NCBI GenBank assembly: GCA_003009795.1
Contig: PXPE01000001.1
Location: 818,739 to 882,738, forward strand
From: Nanohaloarchaea archaeon SW_7_43_1
Lineage (GTDB): Archaea; Nanohalarchaeota; Nanosalinia; Nanosalinales; Nanosalinaceae
Direction of reading: 5' to 3'
DNA: 64,000 nt
Shown here: in pieces, positions 25,463 to 34,736 of the stretch
Layout of the letters: each line of letters opens with the position of its first letter
Numbering within the stretch: the stretch's first letter is position 1
The notes under the pieces: model-generated
Told to the model about the DNA's origin: nothing
Database searches by the model: none
What the model saw: only the letters and a program-made list of their open reading frames with translations
Translations under genes and position numbers: made by a program

Positions 25463-26854
25463 TCATTTTTCGACCTCCGGCCTCCAGACCGGTGTTTCAT
25501 TGATTGTATTGATGTCGTTTCTGTAGAGCTCTCTGATATCTGATAATCCTGCTGCCTTGAAGGCAATTCTCGGAATTCCTAGTCCCCAAGCCAGAACTTT
25601 TGCCTCGAAGCCTAGCATCGGTTTCACTACTTCTGGACGGAACATTCCGGCTCCTCCCATTCCAAGCCATTCCTCGTCTTCTTCATCCCATACCTGTACT
25701 TCCACACTCATCTCAGTGTAGGGATAGTAAGCCGGAATTAAACGGAACTCATCGTAACCCATTTTCTCGAAGAACTCTGAGATATATCCTTTCAGATTCG
25801 CAAAGTTGAGATTCTTCCCTACGACGATTCCATCGGTTTGATAAAACTCTGCGAGATGGGTTCGATCAACAGTCTCGTTTCTAAAGTTTCTGCCAATTAT
25901 GAAGAATTTTTTCGGCAGTTCTTCTTCATTAATATCTATCTGGTGGAGTCGCTGGGCGGAGATTGCGGTTGTATGGGTTCTGAGCAAGTTTTTCTTTGCT
26001 TCTTCTTTATTCCAGTCGTAACCGAAACCGTGGCTGCCCGTCTCCCAGCCATCTTCATGAGTCTGCTTTATGTGGTTGACTTTGTCTCCATACTCCGATA
26101 GATCGGATTTGCCAGGCCTCTCCACAAAGAAAGTGTCATGGAGTTCTCTGGCTGGATGATCCTGGGGTGTGTAGAGAGCGTCAAAGTTCAGTAAACCTGG
26201 TACTATGTAGTTTCCCTTCATCTCCTGAAACCCCATTTCCAGCCAGGTCTGCCTTGCATAAGAGATAATCTCTCTATAGTAATGCTTTTTACCTGTTCTC
26301 GGAGTCTTCGTTCTCGCCTTGACATTGAAATCTTCTTCTATCTCATCAAGGTCAGTTTCAGAGCCTTTTTCAGTTATCAACAGTTCTCTACGAGTAGTAA
26401 TATCTGCCCTTACCAGCCCTCTCTCCTCGTCTTCATTCGTGAAATCGTCTTCCTCAAGTCTCTTTTTTGTCTCATCTTCGTATTCTTCCCCTATCTCGGT
26501 CAGTTCTACCACTCCCTGATTTATCTCCACCAGATTTTTATCCCGAGCTTTTCCGAGAGCCAAATCCAGATCTATGTCCTGTAGCTCAGAGAACCGGTTC
26601 TCCCCTTTCCTTACTTTTTCAACAAGCTGGTATTCTGGAGACCCTTTTTCGATTATTTTTTCTCCCTCTTCAGTGAGATCATAACCGAGAATTTCATCTT
26701 TCTCCACCTCTATCAGTTCTTTTTCCTCAAGCTCTATTGCAGCTCTATTAACCATGCTCTGGTCATAGCCTTCATCTTCCAAATCTTCAACCGTTAGTTC
26801 CGAATGCTGTTTAAGCTGTTCTAGAATTTCTTTTGCCTGAGGAGATAATCTCAC
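25463..26854 (-). CDS. pheS: Phenylalanyl-tRNA synthetase alpha subunit
   Basis: This is the catalytic class II subunit that attaches phenylalanine to tRNA-Phe. The N-terminal 170 or so residues are winged-helix modules (ELTVEDLEDEGYDQSMVNRA and repeats), as in archaeal and eukaryotic PheS. The catalytic core shows QDHPARELHDTFFV (motif 2 region), FYQTDGIVVG and the motif 3 glycine-rich helix LAWGLGIPRIA. The length of 463 residues is normal. The gene probably starts the pheS-pheT operon. Confidence 0.95.
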   Translation of the reverse strand: MRLSPQAKEILEQLKQHSELTVEDLEDEGYDQSMVNRAAIELEEKELIEVEKDEILGYDLTEEGEKIIEKGSPEYQLVEKVRKGENRFSELQDIDLDLALGKARDKNLVEINQGVVELTEIGEEYEDETKKRLEEDDFTNEDEERGLVRADITTRRELLITEKGSETDLDEIEEDFNVKARTKTPRTGKKHYYREIISYARQTWLEMGFQEMKGNYIVPGLLNFDALYTPQDHPARELHDTFFVERPGKSDLSEYGDKVNHIKQTHEDGWETGSHGFGYDWNKEEAKKNLLRTHTTAISAQRLHQIDINEEELPKKFFIIGRNFRNETVDRTHLAEFYQTDGIVVGKNLNFANLKGYISEFFEKMGYDEFRLIPAYYPYTEMSVEVQVWDEEDEEWLGMGGAGMFRPEVVKPMLGFEAKVLAWGLGIPRIAFKAAGLSDIRELYRNDINTINETPVWRPEVEK

Positions 26855-26886
26855 ATCGAACCAGTTTGGGCTTCAAGCTTTAATAT

Positions 26887-27672
26887 TTACGCAGTTTCCA
26901 GTGCTGCAGCCACGAGAATCAGAGTAACTCCTACAGCAATTAGTTTTCCATAATCTATCCATGTATCCTGATCGAAATGTTCGCGGTAGATAGCGGCCGA
27001 GATTAGAGATCCTGTTATACCAGCGACTATAAAACCTGCCATCTCAAGCGATGCATGCGGAATATATGCTAGAGGTGGGGGAACATCTCCTGCACCGATT
27101 AGGATTTCCAGGCCGTTGAGTTTCTTCGCCAAGATCCCCATGAATACTCCGAGAACTGAAGCGTTCCAAGTGAGGATAAATGCTCCTGAGGAGCTCACGA
27201 GAGCTGATACAACCAATATCACGGTAAAAACCGCCAGGTTGTGCAGAAGTATAGAGATAAACTGTGCCTCCGCTGCAACCATACCTGTGATTTCTTTCAG
27301 GCTTGATCCTCCAAGATTCTGAATACCCATCATCTCAAGATCAGCTGCAAACTGTGTTATCTGAACGCTAAAGTTTTCCGGCGCCACAAAAAATGCGAGT
27401 AAAAAGAATGCCAGAGTTTCCCCAATAAAGAGCGAACCATATTGCAACCCTTCGTCAAGATGTGGTCTTCCGTTCTCCTCATCCTCTAAAAAGCTCCTAG
27501 TAAGTGGGTACAAAAGCGGTATAGCCGCAAATACAACGGCCAGAACTGATACATTTTCAGGAAGTAGGAAGTTTGCGACAGAGAACCCGAGAAGTCCAGA
27601 GGTCAACCCTAAGGCGGAAAGAAGTAGATAGTTATCATGCTGTTCCTCCCTGTAGATCAGTTCCGGCAGCAT
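26887..27672 (-). CDS. SpoIIM/DUF95-family integral membrane protein
   Basis: This protein of about 261 residues has six or so hydrophobic helices. The SpoIIM/DUF95 signature is visible: a helix with N-A-S-V-L-G-V-F-M-G, a loop, then PHASLEMAGFIVAGITG. In bacteria SpoIIM is part of a peptidoglycan hydrolase machine. Archaeal members have no assigned role, although DUF95 genes often sit near RDD or MoxR genes. The ATG at 27672 is preferred over a TTG nine bases upstream. It follows trpS by about 36 bases. Confidence 0.75.
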   Translation of the reverse strand: MLPELIYREEQHDNYLLLSALGLTSGLLGFSVANFLLPENVSVLAVVFAAIPLLYPLTRSFLEDEENGRPHLDEGLQYGSLFIGETLAFFLLAFFVAPENFSVQITQFAADLEMMGIQNLGGSSLKEITGMVAAEAQFISILLHNLAVFTVILVVSALVSSSGAFILTWNASVLGVFMGILAKKLNGLEILIGAGDVPPPLAYIPHASLEMAGFIVAGITGSLISAAIYREHFDQDTWIDYGKLIAVGVTLILVAAALETA

Positions 27673-27708
27673 ACTAGTCAATGGCGATAGCTGGTTTAAA
27701 GTTGTTTT

Positions 27709-28812
27709 CTAGATTTCAAAGTCGAAGTTCTGATCAACATACTGCTCAACCTTTGGACCTGCCTCTTCTCTTTTCCTGTGGTGTTCAGTTAGGAACTCCT
27801 CAATCTTGTCTTTCGCTATCTGTTTCAGTTCTCCTGAAAGCATTTCTCCTGAAGAGTATTCGTCTCTAATCCTCTGCAGTTCGGAGTCATCCTTGATCAG
27901 ATGGAAAGTCAACAGTTCGAATACCATATCTTCATCAAGCTTCGCGCCTTTCTCTCGATGTTCTTCAAGTGTATCTCTTCCTCCGGTCTTCGCCTGATCG
28001 ATTTTCTGCTTGGCGTCTTCAATAGTATCAGTTAATGCGATATAACTCTTTGGATCTGAGGAACTCATTTTTCCTCCTTGGAGACCTCTCATGAACTTGT
28101 TATAAGTAGAAGATGGTTTGATAAAATCCTGATCACGGTACTTAGATGCTACATCTCGAGTAAGCCTGATATGTGGATCTTGATCTAGTCCAATCGGTAC
28201 AACCGTTGGTTTCTCACCGCCGTTCTCTTTAAATTGAGGTCTAAGAATATCGGCGTACTGCATCGTGGAAGATGCAATCTTTGCGGGTTCGGCGTCACCG
28301 TAAGTCGCCTCGACTTGATTCTGGGTAAGATACTTCGAGAACATCTTGGATCTGGCAAAATGGTTGTTACCTGCCTGGCTCTGGAAGTAGAAATCGACCT
28401 TCTCCAGATCTATACCCAGTGCAACATAATTTTTCAGATACTCCTCTACAACTAGTTTTCGAGATTCTTCCAGACTCATATCTCTAGTATTGTACGCCTC
28501 AATATCCGCTGCAGCGATCGTGATCTGAGCACCCATTTCTTGATACATCTTTATCTGGTCAACTACGCATTTGTGGCCGAAATGGAAGATCCCGGAAGGC
28601 ATTATACCAGTCATCATTGCGAACTCTTCTCCTTCATCTCTGGCGTCCAGCAGCACATCTAGATCTCTGTGGCCGAAAACAATATTTCTGCGGATAAATC
28701 TGTGATCCGGAAGCCGATCCTCAACCTCTCCAATCGGCTCTATTCCAAACTTCTCCATCTTTTCGTTGTAGTTTCCTATCTCGACGTCTCCCCATGGATC
28801 TATATCAGGCAT
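27709..28812 (-). CDS. trpS: Tryptophanyl-tRNA synthetase
   Basis: This is a class I synthetase of the archaeal/eukaryal type, 367 residues. The HIGH-equivalent motif is in MPSGIFHFGHK and the KMSKS-equivalent is GKMSSSDP. The N-terminal DPWG and RNIVFGHRD segments are typical of archaeal TrpRS. The C-terminal anticodon-binding region is Glu/Lys-rich and normal in length. Its start is 3 bases after the stop of the enolase-superfamily gene, so the M20, epimerase and trpS genes form one operon. Confidence 0.95.
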   Translation of the reverse strand: MPDIDPWGDVEIGNYNEKMEKFGIEPIGEVEDRLPDHRFIRRNIVFGHRDLDVLLDARDEGEEFAMMTGIMPSGIFHFGHKCVVDQIKMYQEMGAQITIAAADIEAYNTRDMSLEESRKLVVEEYLKNYVALGIDLEKVDFYFQSQAGNNHFARSKMFSKYLTQNQVEATYGDAEPAKIASSTMQYADILRPQFKENGGEKPTVVPIGLDQDPHIRLTRDVASKYRDQDFIKPSSTYNKFMRGLQGGKMSSSDPKSYIALTDTIEDAKQKIDQAKTGGRDTLEEHREKGAKLDEDMVFELLTFHLIKDDSELQRIRDEYSSGEMLSGELKQIAKDKIEEFLTEHHRKREEAGPKVEQYVDQNFDFEI

Positions 28813-28815
28813 GTT

Positions 28816-29919
28816 TTATTCATCCTCTATACTGACCTTCTTTTCTGTAAATTTTTCAAGCTTCGCTCTATCTACACTGGAATAGAGACCCGGTTTTCCT
28901 GGTATATCTATAGATCCGCCTTTCATTTCGATACCGGACTCGATTACATCTTCCTCAAAGTAGCGTGAAGACGGAGAAATATCATTCCTCATATTTACCT
29001 CACTCAAAGACGCCGATGCAAGAGCAAATGAAGCACCTATACCTGTTTCGACTAGACCCCCAATCCAAAGATTAAGTCCTCCCTCTCTCGCAATTCTATT
29101 GATTCTCTGAGATTCCATCAAACCGCCAACTCTCTGAGGCTTCAGATTAATTATACTGCATGAACCTAATTTCACAGCTTTTCTTGCTTCTTCAGCACTC
29201 CTTATAGACTCATCAAGGCATATTGGAGTTTCAAGGACATCTGCCAGATTGGAATGATTATGCAAATCTCTGTGATGCAACGGCTGTTCAATCATTTCCA
29301 GATCAAATCTATCTAATGCCTTCAAGTCGTCAAAATTATCTTTGCTGTAAGAAGCATTTGCATCTACAGATATATCTGCATCCGGAAATCTGTCCCTAGC
29401 TTTCTCTAAAAAATCAATATCCTTTCCCTTATTTATTTTTATCTTGAAGCGGTTGTAGCCTTCTGAATCTCTTTGCTCCATCTCCTCAATAAGCTTTTCC
29501 ACCGAACTTTTGATCCCTATACTTACTCCTACTTCAGCGGTTTTCTTTGATCCATCCATTAAGTCAGCGAGACCTTTTCCCTCCCGCAGTGATCTCTCAT
29601 GATAAAGAAGAAACTCTCCAGCTGATTTTGCCATTTCGTTGCCCTTGTATTTCTCAACTCTCCTGTTGTAGTCCTGAATATCTGTAGCCTTCTTAATTTC
29701 AGGTACAATAAAATCCTTGACTAATTCAAAGGCGGATCCGGTTGTTTCATGACTGTAAAAGGGCGCGAACTGTGGTGATGCCTCACCATAGAATCTCAGA
29801 TCATCTCTTTTAGCCTCCAGCACCACTACATTTCTATCCTCTACTGTACCAGAGCTTATTTCAAACGGCTCCCGGAGAGGTAACCTGACCTTTCTAACCG
29901 TTATAGAATCAAAATTCAT
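28816..29919 (-). CDS. Enolase-superfamily enzyme (dipeptide epimerase / NSAR-OSBS-like, MLE subgroup)
   Basis: The protein has 367 residues with the two-domain enolase layout. The catalytic barrel shows the Lys-x-Lys pair in FKIKINKG, then metal ligands in DANAS, EMIEQPL and CLDES, and the second-side Lys in INLKPQRVGG. This arrangement belongs to the muconate-lactonising-enzyme subgroup, which includes o-succinylbenzoate synthases, N-succinylamino acid racemases and dipeptide epimerases. It overlaps by 4 bases with an M20 hydrolase gene. In some bacteria an NSAR works with an M20 desuccinylase, so amino-acid racemisation is a reasonable hypothesis. No menaquinone genes are in view. Confidence 0.8.
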   Translation of the reverse strand: MNFDSITVRKVRLPLREPFEISSGTVEDRNVVVLEAKRDDLRFYGEASPQFAPFYSHETTGSAFELVKDFIVPEIKKATDIQDYNRRVEKYKGNEMAKSAGEFLLYHERSLREGKGLADLMDGSKKTAEVGVSIGIKSSVEKLIEEMEQRDSEGYNRFKIKINKGKDIDFLEKARDRFPDADISVDANASYSKDNFDDLKALDRFDLEMIEQPLHHRDLHNHSNLADVLETPICLDESIRSAEEARKAVKLGSCSIINLKPQRVGGLMESQRINRIAREGGLNLWIGGLVETGIGASFALASASLSEVNMRNDISPSSRYFEEDVIESGIEMKGGSIDIPGKPGLYSSVDRAKLEKFTEKKVSIEDE

Positions 29920-31037
29920 GATTCTGCCTCCATTATAAATCTCTCAATTATCTCCACATATTCGTCCATGCTATCAAGTTCCACATACTCTTTTTCACTA
30001 TGTGAATGATATCCTTCAGGACCAAAACAGACTGCTGGAATATCTCGAGACGTAAAAAATCGCATATCGCTGGCATAATCTTCCTTTCTCAGTTCCACCT
30101 CATTACCGGAAATTTGTCCTGCTGCTTTCGCCAGCTCTCTCACCTTACTGTCTTCAGGCGAAACTTCCATCATCGGAGCCCGAGCCGTAATTTCTACATT
30201 AATACCCTTGATGGATCTAATATCTTTGAGGACTTCATCAGCAGTGTACTGCCGGGAGCACCTCACATCTAGATTCATCTGAGCTTCTTCCGGAACTTTA
30301 TTTACCTCATTCCCTGCTTCAAGCTTCCCAAGATTTATTGTAGTTGGAAAATCTCCATCAGAGAAAAGATCCTTTATTTCCTGATATTTGTCTATCAGAA
30401 TTTCTGCCGCATTCACTCCTTTCTCAGGCTTTGAAGCGTGAGCAGACTCTCCCTCTGTAACTACCTTTAGCTGGAGGACTCCTTTTTGCCTTGTTACTAT
30501 ACTCGGGAAGTTCCCAGAATCATCCGGCTCAGCTGATATAACAAATCCCGGCTTCAAGCCCCGATCGACCAAATAACCTGTACCATTGAAACCTCCTAAC
30601 TCCTCATCAGTGGTGAGCAGAATCGCTACGTTGTACGAAGAAGATTTCTCATTTATTTTCTTCATCGTCTTGATTACACAGGCCACACCTCCCTTCATAT
30701 CAGCGGTCCCTCTACCGTATAGCTTACCATTCTTTTCCTCAGGCTCAAACAGCCTTTTATCTGCGCTGACAACATCAAGATGACCATGGAGCAAGATATC
30801 TGGCTTCATAGTATCGTGTGTCGAAATCAAAAGAGACGGTTTCTTTCCGCTCTCAAACTCTTTAACGTACAAATTTTCTGATTCAAATAACGCTTTAACA
30901 AAACTTGTAGATTCCTCAAGTTCGTTGGAGTTATCCTCTACAGTTCGGAATTTCACCAGCTTTCTTGTCAGTTCTTCAAGATTTTGATCTCCAAAAGCAT
31001 CCACCCTGTGAAACTTCAGCTTCGTTCTTTCTATCAT
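29916..31037 (-). CDS. M20-family metallopeptidase/deacylase (ArgE/DapE-like)
   Basis: This zinc-dependent hydrolase has 373 residues. Metal-site motifs are HGHLDVV (His-x-Asp), GRGTADMKGG (bridging Asp), TTDEELGG (catalytic Glu and Glu ligand), ISAEPDD and a late His in GYHSHSEKEYV. Members remove acyl groups from amino acids or cut dipeptides. Its first 17 residues are an unusual extension before the typical LEELTRKLVKFRTV opening. The gene heads an operon with the enolase-superfamily epimerase (4-base overlap) and trpS. Confidence 0.85.
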   Translation of the reverse strand: MIERTKLKFHRVDAFGDQNLEELTRKLVKFRTVEDNSNELEESTSFVKALFESENLYVKEFESGKKPSLLISTHDTMKPDILLHGHLDVVSADKRLFEPEEKNGKLYGRGTADMKGGVACVIKTMKKINEKSSSYNVAILLTTDEELGGFNGTGYLVDRGLKPGFVISAEPDDSGNFPSIVTRQKGVLQLKVVTEGESAHASKPEKGVNAAEILIDKYQEIKDLFSDGDFPTTINLGKLEAGNEVNKVPEEAQMNLDVRCSRQYTADEVLKDIRSIKGINVEITARAPMMEVSPEDSKVRELAKAAGQISGNEVELRKEDYASDMRFFTSRDIPAVCFGPEGYHSHSEKEYVELDSMDEYVEIIERFIMEAES

Positions 31038-31456
31038 CTTTCGAATCGTTTCTCATCTTATCGACCAATCTCTAATTGTAAGAAAAGATTTAAAAAGCTT
31101 TAAGACCTTCTTTAGGCTTCTAGAGCTATAGCTAAGGCTAATAAAATCTAAAGCGATCTGAAAAGTTACCTTAATCAAAGAGACAATAATTTGCGCCAGG
31201 AAATATTCAGAGCTGGAGAAATAAGCATAAAGCTGGGGCTGGAAAATCTATTCAGATACTGGATTCCAAAAGCATCCACCTTTCAACCGCATATTACTAC
31301 AAACACAGTTTACTCTTAAATCAATTTTGCAATACTTCTACCGCCAAAAGTTCTTCACCGGAGAGATCACGGACAAATGCTCCGCCCGCAATTTGATATA
31401 TGGAGGAAATCTTCTAGGTCCTAGCTATAAAAATTTCTCTCGGAAAATGAATCTTT
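31038..31456. other. Long intergenic region upstream of glyS and the M20 operon
   Basis: This 419-base gap between divergent genes holds no convincing reading frame. Near 31086-31095 is an AT-rich element (ATTTAAAAAG) that could be a minus-strand promoter for the M20 operon. At 31265-31280 are 16 bases identical to part of the M20 gene start (30990-31005), in the same orientation. The glyS TATA box is at the right end. No tRNA, clear C/D-box or other RNA signature was found by eye. Confidence 0.4.
31425..31435 (+). promoter_or_regulatory. TATA box for glyS
   Basis: CTATAAAAATT is centred about 27 bases before the ATG at 31457, predicting a leaderless transcript. Confidence 0.55.
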
Positions 31457-33175
31457 ATGACTAATTTAAGCAGAAAAATAACTGAACTATCGAAACGCAG
31501 AGGTTTCTATTCGCAGACAGCCGAGGCCTACGGAGGAGTCGCCGGCTTCCAGACATTCGGTCCGGAAGGAGCCGAGTTAAAAAGAAACATTGAGAACTCC
31601 TGGAGAAAAAAGTTCTCGGACTCCCTCGGACACCGTGAAATCGAGGCTCCAACAGTAATGCCTGAAGCAGTTTTCGAGGCTTCAGGACATCTGGATACAT
31701 TTGACGATATGATTATAAAATGTCCCGAATGTGGAACCTCAAGCAGAGCAGACCATATAAGAGAGGATCAAACCGGTATCGACGAGGCGGAAGGTCTGTC
31801 AATAGAGAAGATTGAACAGCTTTTCGAGGAGCATAACCTTGAATGTCCTGAATGTAGCGAGAACCTTGCCAGTGAAAAGGTTGAGGACTTCAACCTGATG
31901 TTTGAGACATCAATCGGTCCAGGAGATTCACAGAGAGGTTTCCTAAGACCTGAGACAGCTCAGGGAATATTCGTGGACTTCCCAAGATTCAAGGAGTACA
32001 TGAGGAACGAGCTTCCATTCGGCATAACACAGATTGGTAAATCCTACAGGAACGAAATCTCGCCACGGCAGGGTCTGGTCAGGGTAAGAGAGCTGACACA
32101 GGCAGAGCTTGAACATTTTATTGACCCTGAGGAAGATGAACCCTCAATTGAGGATGTAGAAAACGTAAAGCTCAAGCTTTACTCCCAAGAAGAACAGGAG
32201 AAAGAAGATGGAAAAGTCAGAAAGATGACCGTCAGAGAAGCTGTCGATGAGGAAATAGTTGAATCCGAATGGATCGCCTACTACCTTGGTTTAGCCAAAC
32301 AATGGTATGACTATATCGGTGTTGATATGGAACGATTCAGGTTCAGACAGCACCAGAACGATGAACTATCCCATTATGCCAGTGACTGCTGGGACGCCGA
32401 AAGCAAGGTAGATGACAAATGGATCGAGATAACCGGTTTCGCATACAGAGGGTGTTACGATCTGAAGAAACACCAAGAGCACTCAGAAGAAGACTATACA
32501 ATCTTCAAGAAGTACGACGAACCTGTGAAGGAAGAAGTCACAGAAATATCACCCAATATGGGCTACCTAGGCCCGGAATACGGTGACGAAGCCGGTAAAA
32601 TCAAGGATAGAATTCAGGAAAAAGCAGAGACGGATCCGGAAGCTTTCGAAGAGACAGAGATAGAGGTGGAAGTCAACGGACAGAACTACAGTATTCCTGA
32701 AGACAAATGTAGTTTAGAGAGAAAAACAGTTACCCGGAACGGCGAGCATATCCTGCCTCACATAGTGGAGCCGTCCTTCGGTATCGATAGAATAGTTTAT
32801 ACCGTTCTGGCACATTCTTATGATGAGGATGAAATAGATGGTGAAAAGAGAAAACTGTTACATCTTGAGGAAGAGGTTGCTCCCACCAAGGTCGCTGTAT
32901 TCCCGATGATGGATAAGGATGGAATGGGGCAGAAAGCCAAAGAAGTGGCTGATCATTTGAGAGAGGCAGGTTTTTCGGTAAAGTATGATGACACAGGAAA
33001 CATCGGCAAACGTTACCGAAGACAGGACGAGGTCGGCACGCCTCACTGTGTAACAATTGACTACGAAACTCTAGAAGATAAACCTCAGACTGTGACTATC
33101 AGGGACCGAGACAGTACGAGGCAGGAAAGAGTACAAATAAGTAACTTGAGGGATGAACTCTCCTCTCGGCTCTAA
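31457..33175 (+). CDS. glyS: Glycyl-tRNA synthetase (archaeal/eukaryal alpha2 type)
   Basis: This class II synthetase has 572 residues. The start RGFYSQTAEAYGGVAGF and the motif 2 segment FGITQIGKSYRNEISPRQGLVRVRE are typical. Two CxxC pairs (KCPECGTSS and ECPECSENL) form a zinc site in the N-terminal insertion. Motif 3 lies in EPSFGIDRIVYTVLAHSY. The C-terminal anticodon-binding domain contains GNIGKRYRRQDEVGTPHCVTID. The length is normal. Confidence 0.95.
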   Translation: MTNLSRKITELSKRRGFYSQTAEAYGGVAGFQTFGPEGAELKRNIENSWRKKFSDSLGHREIEAPTVMPEAVFEASGHLDTFDDMIIKCPECGTSSRADHIREDQTGIDEAEGLSIEKIEQLFEEHNLECPECSENLASEKVEDFNLMFETSIGPGDSQRGFLRPETAQGIFVDFPRFKEYMRNELPFGITQIGKSYRNEISPRQGLVRVRELTQAELEHFIDPEEDEPSIEDVENVKLKLYSQEEQEKEDGKVRKMTVREAVDEEIVESEWIAYYLGLAKQWYDYIGVDMERFRFRQHQNDELSHYASDCWDAESKVDDKWIEITGFAYRGCYDLKKHQEHSEEDYTIFKKYDEPVKEEVTEISPNMGYLGPEYGDEAGKIKDRIQEKAETDPEAFEETEIEVEVNGQNYSIPEDKCSLERKTVTRNGEHILPHIVEPSFGIDRIVYTVLAHSYDEDEIDGEKRKLLHLEEEVAPTKVAVFPMMDKDGMGQKAKEVADHLREAGFSVKYDDTGNIGKRYRRQDEVGTPHCVTIDYETLEDKPQTVTIRDRDSTRQERVQISNLRDELSSRL

Positions 33176-33300
33176 GTTTTTCTTAAATGGACTAGTTCTT
33201 CGAGCCGTACGATGGCAGACTGAAGTTGCTCTCTCATAGATTACAGTAAATTTGCCTGTCAATGGACGGTTTCATAAAAACAGGTCGCGCAGACAATGAC

Positions 33301-34242
33301 ATGGCTAAATGCTCTGAATGCGGAAAGCAATCAATGAGTTTCACATGCAAATACTGTGGAGATAAGTTCTGCTCAGAGCACCGTCTACCGGAGAAACATG
33401 ACTGCTCCAAGATGGATGAAAAGATTGAAGAGGAAAAAGAAGAGACTGATTCATGGTTCCAAGAAGAAAAAGTCAAGAAACCGGCGCCAAGCCAAAAGAA
33501 ATCCAATTACAGGAAAAGAAACTGGAGAAATGAGTTAAAGAGAATTTTCAGCACCAACTACACAGTCACGATAATTGCCTTCACATCTCTAATGTATCTT
33601 ATACAGAGTGCCTTGGTCGGAGTATCGGCTTCAAACTCTTTCTACGATCTACTGATACTGAAACCTGCTCTTGCTGATATTCTATCACAGCCCTGGACGC
33701 TTGTAACCGTTATGTTTCTGCATGGAGGGATGTTTCATCTTTTCGCCAATATGGTGACCTTCTATTTCTTTGGAACTCCTCTCGAAAAATTAATTGGAGG
33801 AAAAGACCTTCTGAAATTCTATATAGGATCAGGTATAATAGCTAGCCTGGGATTTGTGGTGGTAAGAAACATTTTGCTTGCGTTACACGGCACAGCTCTT
33901 CAATGCATAGTTCCAGGGGCATGTGGATCGCTCAGTATCCTAGGACCTGCAGTAGGAGCATCTGGAGCGGTAATAGCTACCTTTGCAGCGGTATCTATGG
34001 TTTATCCGGACGCCGAAGTTCTTCTCTATTTCGTCTTCCCGATGAAAATAAAGACAGCTCTCTACGCTTTCGGTGGAATGGAAACAATACTGATAATTCT
34101 GAAATTGATCGGATATCAAGTCCCAATATTTGGCGCTTTCGCATCTTCAGCACATCTTGCAGGGCTTTTTATCGGCGTATGGTATGGCCGTAGACTCAGA
34201 GATAGAATTGGAACCCGAAATACCGTCTTAGAGCTCATGTGA
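33301..34242 (+). CDS. Rhomboid intramembrane protease with N-terminal AN1-type zinc finger
   Basis: From ATG 33301 the first 40 residues carry a Cys/His pattern C-x2-C-x8-C-x2-C-x4-C-x2-H-x5-H-x-C, matching an AN1 zinc finger. A charged linker follows, then a six-helix rhomboid domain with the catalytic serine in VGASGAV, the catalytic His in SSAHLAGLFIG and an HGGMFHLFANM helix. Rhomboids cut membrane proteins within the bilayer. An AN1 finger may recruit ubiquitin-like or misfolded substrates on the cytosolic side, which is inference. An earlier in-frame ATG at 33262 is possible but lies before the finger. Confidence 0.85.
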   Translation: MAKCSECGKQSMSFTCKYCGDKFCSEHRLPEKHDCSKMDEKIEEEKEETDSWFQEEKVKKPAPSQKKSNYRKRNWRNELKRIFSTNYTVTIIAFTSLMYLIQSALVGVSASNSFYDLLILKPALADILSQPWTLVTVMFLHGGMFHLFANMVTFYFFGTPLEKLIGGKDLLKFYIGSGIIASLGFVVVRNILLALHGTALQCIVPGACGSLSILGPAVGASGAVIATFAAVSMVYPDAEVLLYFVFPMKIKTALYAFGGMETILIILKLIGYQVPIFGAFASSAHLAGLFIGVWYGRRLRDRIGTRNTVLELM

Positions 34243-34274
34243 CGCAAGGATTTTTAAATCCTCAACGTAAATTT

Positions 34275-34736
34275 GTGGGAAGAAGGGATACAAACTTGAT
34301 CTACGATAACGGCGAAAAACTATATATGCAGAAGAGTGGAAAAGGTTTCTCAGGTAATAAAATTGTTGAAATGCTTGAATCACCTGTATCTCTAATTTCA
34401 GGGACAGATCAGCGTTACGAAGCAATTATTGATTATACAGTTCGAGAAGAGCTTGACTCGACTACGCCTAGAACCGAGTTAAAGGTTAATCCTGGAGCAT
34501 TGGATTATTATCTTGAACCAGGACAGACCGCCGAAATGAGAAAAACAATTTCAGGAGAGCTGAGGAAAAACGGCGAGAAGATACCTATCGAAGTCAGAAT
34601 GGAACCTGAACTCTATAGAGAGAATCACGATACAGTACTTGGCTTTAATTACAGCGATCCTAAAGTGAAGGCATTAGCAGAGGACAGTGCAACTTTGACT
34701 CTGAATAACCATCCGTTTATAGAAAGAGCGACTTAG
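34275..34736 (+). CDS. Conserved-looking small protein, unknown function
   Basis: The frame opens at 34239, overlapping the rhomboid stop. A TATA-like TTTTTAAAT at 34249-34257 sits 22-26 bases before GTG 34275, making that the likelier start (a TTG at 34296 is an alternative). The product of about 153 residues is beta-rich, soluble and Glu/Thr-rich, with no motif I recognise. It ends 4 bases into the oppositely oriented endA gene. Confidence 0.4.
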   Translation: MGRRDTNLIYDNGEKLYMQKSGKGFSGNKIVEMLESPVSLISGTDQRYEAIIDYTVREELDSTTPRTELKVNPGALDYYLEPGQTAEMRKTISGELRKNGEKIPIEVRMEPELYRENHDTVLGFNYSDPKVKALAEDSATLTLNNHPFIERAT

